Assembly (NCBI GenBank): GCA_033675265.1
Contig: JAUJYZ010000822.1
Coordinates: forward strand, 1-64,000
Direction of reading: 5' to 3'
From: Actinostola sp. cb2023
Lineage: Eukaryota > Cnidaria > Anthozoa > Actiniaria > Actinostolidae
Length of the DNA: 64,000 nucleotides
Shown here: piece after piece, positions 52,601 through 61,600 of the stretch
Layout: every line of letters begins with the position of its first letter
Numbering within the stretch: position 1 is the stretch's first letter
Notes under the pieces: model-generated
Told to the model about the DNA's origin: nothing
What the model saw: the letters and a program-made list of their open reading frames with translations, nothing else
Databases searched by the model: none
Program-made: the position numbers and the translations under genes

Positions 52601-55600
52601 GCTCGGCTGCCATAGGCGCCTTTCATATGCAGCCCGAAAAAGTCCTCCATCGGTTGTAAAGCGCATTGAGACAATGTGAAATGCGCTATATAAGAACCAA
52701 CATATTATTATTATTATTATTATTATTATTAAAGTAATGGTCCCCCTAAGTGCAGGACTAGCCATCACCGTCTGCTAATACTGTATTAACAGTATTATTG
52801 AACACTTAGAACTTTCAATGTGTAGTATACCGGTGTTTGTTACAGTTTACTTTATAATCTTGTAGATTGTTGTGAATAAATATCGTAGAATTTAGCACAT
52901 GGATGACCTTTTGACATAACATGTATCTTGTTCTGTTTTGTGTTTGCAAACGTTTTTTAACCATCCGAAAGTAATGGCTACTCGAAAGTAACGGCTACCC
53001 GAAAGTAGCGGCCCCTTTGGCCTGCTAAATTCGAAAGTAACGGGGGCTGTTACTATCGGAATTCTACGGTATATACCATTTTTGCAAATATCTTTCTTTC
53101 TGTCTGTCCAGGAAATGAAGGTATCCTGTGCTCTACTACTGGAACAGTATGGTATTGTTAATTCATTGATGGACTTGATGGAGTTATGTCAGGCCAGTTT
53201 GGTACAACTCAGTAGAACTGTCAATGAACCTACAACACCAAAGTAAGTCATGTAACAGTTAATGAATATTTTATTTTCCAAATAAGGTGCATTGTAGGTA
53301 TCTCCAGTGCAATCTGTTATATTGTGTTACTGGTCGTTAAATCAATGCAACATAAAAACCGCCTGTTGTTCAGCATCGTTGGGTGTGGCCCACATCCAGG
53401 ACCATCACCCTGGACATTCAGGCACAATCACCTCTTGCTAGCCTCTTCTGCAGGCTACTCCAGTAGATAGACTGGGAGACTTGAGGAAGGTCTGGGGTGA
53501 GGTAATTACCTCCTTCCCAATCCCCCCTCTCCCAATCCCATCTCTAGCCACAGGAAGCCCAACTGGATTTGCCTGCTATGAGGCACAATCACTCTAATGT
53601 TTGCTACTTGGGGCCCTTTGATAGAACGATTAGGGGAAAACCATCAATGTGCTCAACACTTACCTGTAAGGTTAAAATCTGGCTAGTTATCTCCTAAATT
53701 GGCTTGGAGGGTTCCAGGATTATGACACTATATATATAGGCTTGTTCTGATGTTTTTATTTGATAGGTGGTTATGTCCTCTTCTCCTGTTACTGGATTTA
53801 TATGAGAAGACGGCATTGTCATCAGAGAGAAAGAAACTCCATCGTAAGGTGTGTTTACATGACTGGATAATCATCAGATTTAAGACCAGCACTCTTTATA
53901 ATGTTTGAGAAACAATAGACATGTTGGCCAGTTACTGCTGCAGTATCAGACAACAGATGCATTCACAAAATAATGCTAATGAGGACATGAATTGTTTTTA
54001 AATTGTTATTGAAGCTAAACCTGAGTTAATGCATCTTTTGACAATGAGAAACAGTGTCTAAACACCTCTAAAACTGAAGTACGAACAGATGTTCTAGTGT
54101 TCTGTATGATAGTGCTCTTGTAGTGAGGTGACAATTTGTTGTAATTTCCATTGTATGTGTTTTAGTTTACTACTCGTGTGTGGCGTTGGTTTGACGACCG
54201 CAGTGGTCGGTGGTATGCGTACAGTGCCACTAATAACGAGGCCATAGATACTGCATATAGAAATGGTGAAACGAGAACACGATTTATGGCTGGACGGCGG
54301 CACTACAATGTGAACTTCTCTACAATGCTACAGGTACATGGACTTGTGATCAAAACCCAAATTCTCCTTTGAAAATCAAAGAACATGAAGGAGAATGTAG
54401 ATTTTGATAGAGATCACTTGCATTTTTAATGCTGCGGGTACATATAACTGCAATAACTGAGTAAGTTCAGCTTGTGATCAAAACCCAAATTCTCCTTTGA
54501 AAACCAAAGAACATGAAGGAGAATGTAGATTTTGATAGAGATCACTTGCATTTTTAATGCTGCAGGTACATATAACTGCAATAACTGAGTAAGTTCAGCT
54601 TGTGATCAAAACCCAAATTCTCTTTTGAAAATCAAAGTCTGAATCTTGGGGAGAATTTAGATGTTGAAGAGAGATCACTTACGTTGTTCTTGCAGGGAGC
54701 CCTTCAATTGATCACGTTGAAGGAAATATGTTACTCCATTCTAACAAATCTTTTATCATATCAGATCAATGAGGACACAGGTAGTCGCCGTCCTATAATG
54801 CTTGGTAGTACCTATGAATCACCCCCGCTTGGCAGTAACAACAGAACAAGTCAACATGCACAGCAAGCTATTGGAGAAGGGGATACAGCTAAGAAACAGC
54901 AAGATACTGGTGCCAAAAAGGCTAAAGAGGATAAAAAAGGTAAGAATACATCAATTGAAGGGGTGCCCATGAAAACTGCGTATGTGACTATTTTGATGAT
55001 TTTCAAAATGTTATGCAATTGCTTCAAAAATACACCTACTGGCTTCTAAATATTTATATAAACATGATTTGGTGTTTTTAGATCGATTACACTCGAATTT
55101 TGGGCACTACAGTATATTTAATTTCTGATTGAATTTATCAGGATTAGTTGGTGAAAATATGCAAATTAAGAAACTTTTACGCGTCAGTGATCTGTACGTG
55201 TTGTTCAACAATAACAAACCTTCAGATGTGAATGATTTCAACCTTTCACTTCCAGAGATTTTAGAAGTTTTTAGCGAATTTTGTTGCCATGGAAATCTTG
55301 ACAGCTCGCGGGCTCAAACTATCAGGCGGTTAAGTTGTCTCGTGGCGTGGCTATCGGTTCTGGAAGTGCTTCGCAGAACTGGGCCACTTTGCCACAATTT
55401 AAAGTCTTTTATTGCCATGTTTTCACCACAGAAGCCCCCAGAACAGCATCATTAAGCTTGACTGGTGGTAGAGGCCATTCTCCTGGAAGAAATCAGGGGC
55501 GAGGTGCAATTTCACGATGAAACTGAATCTGCAAACACGGTGTCAGATTTTCAAAATGGCCGATTCAGCCGAGTGAGAGTTGTTTAATATCTCTGGTCGT

Positions 55601-58600
55601 TCTGTGGTGAATTCGAGGACCTACTAAGGCAGTTTTGGCGACTTTCGACTAGTAAAGAATGCAACCGGTGCATTAGTTTGCCTGTAGGCCCGGGTGATAA
55701 AAGACTTTATAAAATATCTCTAAAACATGGAGGTACGGAATGTCGTTGACAAAAATGTTCATGATATCCCAGAATGCAGTTCGGTCGTGCGTTGGAAAAC
55801 AACAGGGATCCCGAAATAGTCGAATTGAAAATCCCCGAATATACCAAGAAGAGAGATGGAAGTTTGCCGAGCAAGTGGCGTTTTGTTTCACAATGATGTA
55901 TTTTGGAAGAAAATCAAAGTCAAATGTCGCACATTGTCATGACGTCAAAAACGCGCATTTTTGATTTCTATGAAAAACGGCAAACTGCAAAACAAGCTCT
56001 TTTTCTAATGTAATCGATCTAAAAATGACCAAATCATGTTTATATAGGTATCAATAAGCCAGTAGGTGTATTTTTGAAGCAATTGCATAACATTTTGAAA
56101 ATTATCAAAATAGTCACATACGCAGTTTTCATGGGCACCCCTTCAATTATCATTTGGAACACAAATTTGTTTAAAGCTCTGTTTACACTGGCAATTTTTC
56201 TGAACTTTTGTTGTGTGATTGGAGTGGAACTTGCAATGACGATTTAATAGCGAATTCATGTATTGCACATGCAAACTAGCAGCGATTTTGCTGTGGCAAT
56301 CGTAGGCTACATGCCACTGATTCGAGCATGTTCAAGGTTTAGTGCAAGGTTTGAGGCAATTTCAATTGCACAACAAAATTGCAGAGAAATGGCCAGGGTA
56401 AACAAGAACGTAATGTTGCTTGTGTAGAATAGACCTAAAAGATTATACTTTATTGTACTAACTTAAGACTTATTTGTAACTACATTTGTATAGTATCCAA
56501 AACAGAAGAACCTGAGATGGCTGATAAGAGGACTGTACAATGCTTGTCTGATGCACAGAAGTCTACAATTATCAGGTACGCCTAGCAGTTCCATGCTGAT
56601 AGGGACTAGCGGTTAAACTTTTGTAAAGAACTATGTACATGTACTAAGGATCAACAGGTTTTTCTGGGACTTTCACCTTGGTGCATTGTAGGTATCTCCA
56701 GTGCAATCTGTTATATTGTGTTACTGGTCGTTAAATCAATGCAACATAAAACCTGCCTGTTGTTCAGCATCGTTGGGTGTGGCCCACATCCAGGGCCATC
56801 ACCCTGGACATTCAGGCACAATCACCTCTTGCTACTAAGCCACCTCTGCAGGCTACTCCAGTAGATAGACTGGGAGACTTGAGGAAGGTCTGGGGTGAGG
56901 TAATTACCTCCTTCCCAATCCCCCCTAGTAAATGGGTATTAGTTGTTTTTAATGTATAAAATTAATAGTAAATTTAGTGTTTTTTTACACAGTGTCAGAG
57001 TTGTAGATCCATACTGTGTTAGTCTAATACCGTGTTGCACACCCCACATATAGGATTAAGGGCTATAAAGGGTTAAATACAATGTATATCAACTTACAAA
57101 TGCTTTGTTGTATTTCAGATGTTGTTCCATTCTTATTTGCATCCCTGTCAGTCACAATGCATTACACGCTGCCTTGAGGTTATGTCTTCGCATCACACAA
57201 GAACACAAGTTTGCTGTGCAATTTGTAGACCAAGGAGGCCATAAGGCAATAATTGGACTGACCCAGAAATCCTCCTTTCCTGGCTTTACGTCCATCGCAA
57301 CACTTCTACTCCACCACGTCCTTGAAGACTCAGCCAACCTACAGCACACAATAGAGAAAGTGATTCGTTCTGTAGCCATGAATGGAGTCAGTAACGCAGC
57401 CACAGGGGTCAGCCCTAACTCAGTGGGTGCTAAGGAAATCAACTACGTGCTGCGACTACTTGGGCCTGCAGCAAGCAGGAACCCACAGCTTTTCCTGGAT
57501 GCTGCTTTGAAGGTGTTGCGGTATGCAATAACACCTCAACTTAGACGAGTCCTTGTTGAGGGAGCTGATGTATTCTTGCCTTCAAATCATGCTCAGCTTG
57601 TAACAGTGTCACCTTCTTCTAAGCCACAGAAGTTTCCACCACTTTGCAATTCAGTACGTGAAGTTGTCTGTGATCTACTGAATGCTCTATGTGCTCCTGA
57701 TGATCTGTCCAGGACAGGAGGCAGGGCGAGTTCAATGTGTGTGCGTCGGTCAGACAGTCAGATGCTTGGAGAACTTGGACGTGCTCTTGGTCAACTTGGT
57801 GACATGATTGATAGGTTCAGCACCAACACTAGGGACCAGTCGCTTACCCCTGGACACCCATCCTATGGACGACAGATTACAAGTGAAGATAATGCTGTAG
57901 ATAATGACGAACCTGGTATAGGTAGGAGGCATGCATTGTGGAGTTATGGAATTCATTTGTTATCCTATATTGAGGTCAGGATGGGGGTTTGATAGTGTTG
58001 TTGATGATGGTGGTGGTGGTGTAGATGATAATGACACTGACTGTGATGATGACGATGTTGCTGTTGCTGCAGATGATTAAGGTGGTGGTGGTGATGATGA
58101 TGATGATTCTGCTGCAGATTATGATGGTGGTGATGATGATGGTGGTGATGATGATGGTGGTGATGATGATGGTGGTGATGATAATAATGATGACAATAAA
58201 GATGATGACAACGATGCAGACTATTGCAGCAGTGGTTGTGTTGGTGAATTTCCAGTGATGTCGCTCTCAAATTGTAATATTTACAAGAATATATATTCCA
58301 ATCAAACAGATTCTTCACAAGGATCACACGAAGTGTCAACTTCGAACTTCCGTGAACTCAAAGAAAAGTCACAAGAGAACACTGAAGAAAAAGCCAAGAA
58401 AGACAACAAGGAAAAAGAGGCAGCCAAACCTTTACTGACAAAGTCTGCAATACTAAGGATCTTAGCAGAGCTTGTTAAAACATATGGAGGTGTGGCCCAA
58501 CTGATTACAGAATACACATACTCAGCACCGACGATACCAGGGGAAAAACAAGTAAGTAGATGTGGACAGACAATGTCACTAGCATGTATTTTGTGATTAA

Positions 58601-61600
58601 GGGTGGACTAACATATTTATTTCGACTGTTGCTAAAGAAAATTTGAAACCTCAAAAAAAATCGTAAAATTCAAAGAGAAGAGAAGGGACTTATAGGAAGT
58701 GATTGTAAGGGAGAAAGCTTTGTCAGAGCATGACGTCACCAAATTACGTCACAATGACGTCATCAAAACAGAAAACGCTCTTTTTTCCAAGGATTTATAA
58801 GATACTGTAAATTTATGATTATACACTTGTTCTACAACACAAGGAGCAGACAACTGAGCATGGATTTGGTATTTAAATGAAAAATGATGTTTTTATGGAC
58901 GTTTTTCGAGCTGTTTTTAAGGATTAAATTCCATAACTTGTCATATTGTCTTCAGTTTTTAAAAAGCATGCTCAGCAATGTTGACTAGGTCGTTGTTGAT
59001 ATTCTAGGTTAGAAAAAAATAACCCTCGGTGAACGTGCTCGGAAATTTTGAAGGTTTTTGAAAACGAGAATCTGTGCATGCGCAGTGAAGTCTTGTTAAA
59101 TTGACCGTTCTTTTTCAGCATTGAATTGATGGATTTCGGAAAAGAATCCTATGAAAATGTTTAGACAGTTCTCTATTCTGTCATTTGGCATAAAAATTAT
59201 TATGCAGTAAAGATGTTTTGATTTTCCTGTTGTACCCAAGCAGGAGATGTGCGAATTGTATGACTTTCAATTCATAAATTGTATGCTTGCTCATTTCTGC
59301 TAAAACGAAATTTAAAACCCCTAGAGAGAAGTAGGATGTTTAACAAGGCTATAAAATATCAAAATTAAAGAAAAAAATCCTCAACAAAGCTAAGGAATTG
59401 AAGACATGTAAAACCCCATAGCAACGTGGTTGCATAGTAACGAAATATGTTAGTCCACCCATAAGGGTGGACTAACATATTTATTTCGACTGTTGCTAAG
59501 GAAAATTTGAAACCTCAAAAAAAACCGTAAAATTCAAAGAGAAGAGAAGGGACTTATAGGAAGTGATTGTAAGGGAGAAAGCTTTGTCAGAGCATGACGT
59601 CACCAAATTACGTCACAATGACGTCATCAAAACAGAAAACGCTCTTTTTTTCCAAGGATTTATAAGATACTGTAAATCTATGATAATACACTTGTTCTAC
59701 AACACAAGGAGCAGACAACTGAGCATGGATTTGGTATTTAAATGAAAAAAGATTTTTTTATGGACGTTTTTCGAGCTGTTTTTAAGGATTAAATTCCATA
59801 ACTTGTCATATTGTCTTCAGTTTTTAAAAAGCATGCTCAGCAATGTTGACTAGGTCGTTGTTGATATTCTAGGTTAGAAAAAAATAACCCTCGGTGAACG
59901 TGCTCGGAAATTTTGTAGGTTTTTGAAAACGAGAATCTGCGCATGCGCAGTGAAGTCTTGTTAAATTGACCGTTCTTTTTCAGCATTGAATTGATGGATT
60001 TCGGAAAAGAATCCTATGAAAATGTTTAGACAGTTCTCTATTCTGTCATTTGGCATAAAAATTATTATGCAGCAAAGACGTTTTGATTTTCCTGTTGTAC
60101 CCAAGCAGGAGATGTGCGAATTGTATGACTTTCAATTCATAAATTGTATGCTTGCTCATTTCTGCTAAAGCGAAATTTAAAACCCCTAGAGAGAAGTAGG
60201 ATGTTTAACAAGGCTATAAAATTTCAAAATTTCTGAAAAAAATCCTCAACAAAGCAAAAGAATTGAAGACATGTAAAACCCCATAGCAACGCGGTTGCAT
60301 AGTAACGAAATATGTTAGTCCACCCTTAAACGTGAGCAGGAAATTGCCATTTTTAATAATTTTAAATCGGGAAATGTTCTTATTTTTAATAATTTTAATT
60401 TAATTTTAATTTTAATTTTCAATTTTTTTTGCTAATATTTTTTTGTTTATACTGTTTTGATTGCAGTATGAAGGTCCCGTGCTAGCCTATATCTTTGACC
60501 ATCTGTTGACTTCAACCCAAAACAACACCAGTAACGAAGCTCCAGCATTTGCCCGCCTTCTTCTAGCCGTCATAGCAACATGCACCCAGGCCCCTGATGC
60601 CCAGCAGATCCTGGTGACGGAACTCAAGGCCTCATTAGATCGTGCTCTAGCTCTACCAGAGTCACCAGGCAAACACAACCGCTTACAGGGTTTATTTGGA
60701 CTGATACAGACAATGATTGACTCAGGGTCCCGTCCCCCACAGCAATCATTACTCAACCAGCCACCTAACAACACCATGAAACTATTGACGAAACGTGGAT
60801 TGATTACTGACCTGGCTCGAGTGACCCATAGTCTTGACCTGGGTAGTCCTAATTTAGTCACCACCTTGAATGCTTTGCTAAAGCCCTTGGAGAAACTATC
60901 AAGTATTGTGAATCAGCCTACTGGTAGTGCTGCTCAGAACAAAGTAGCTACACAGTCTACTGGGGTGGGGACCAGGGATGGTGCTAGCACACAGACTGAA
61001 AGCTCAGTGCAGGTTTCTGCAGAGGCTAATCAAGGTAGGAAACTGTTTTAAATGGGGCTAAATGGTAAAGTTACATTCAACCTGGTGTAGGCCAGCAGTG
61101 TTGCCCATTAGCTGCCTAGAGGGGGGTCTAGGAATTGTATCCTGGTGCTGGCCAGCATGGTTGCCCATATGCTTGCATAGGGGGGGATTTAGGGATTGCT
61201 GCCATGCCTACATGTAGTATACATTAAGCAATTATTGGACAAGGTTGAGCAAAATATCGTGATTTGTCAGTGACGAGCAGATTAATTATTTGCCGATGCC
61301 GAAGGCAGTAATTTACGAGTTCAATAATTGTTTTATCATTCCACTCATTTCTATCAATAAGGAATTTATTGAATATAAACATCAAGGAAAAAATATTGTA
61401 AAACGAGCTGCCATGTTTACACTGTGAATGATCAATTAAGTGCACATGCTCAGACTGTTATTTGCAGCGAACATTGCTTAATCTTCACTGCGCATGCTCA
61501 GACCGTTATTTGTACGCAGTTATTTGCAGGTCTTTCAGCCAATCAGAACTGCGGATAGAAATGAGTCGAATGATAAGACCCATTATTTGTTTGTTTGATA

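Noticed and set aside
57965..58339. Minus-strand poly-His frame and plus-strand Met/Val frame
   Set aside because: GATGGT repeat artefacts in the intron between exons 41 and 42.
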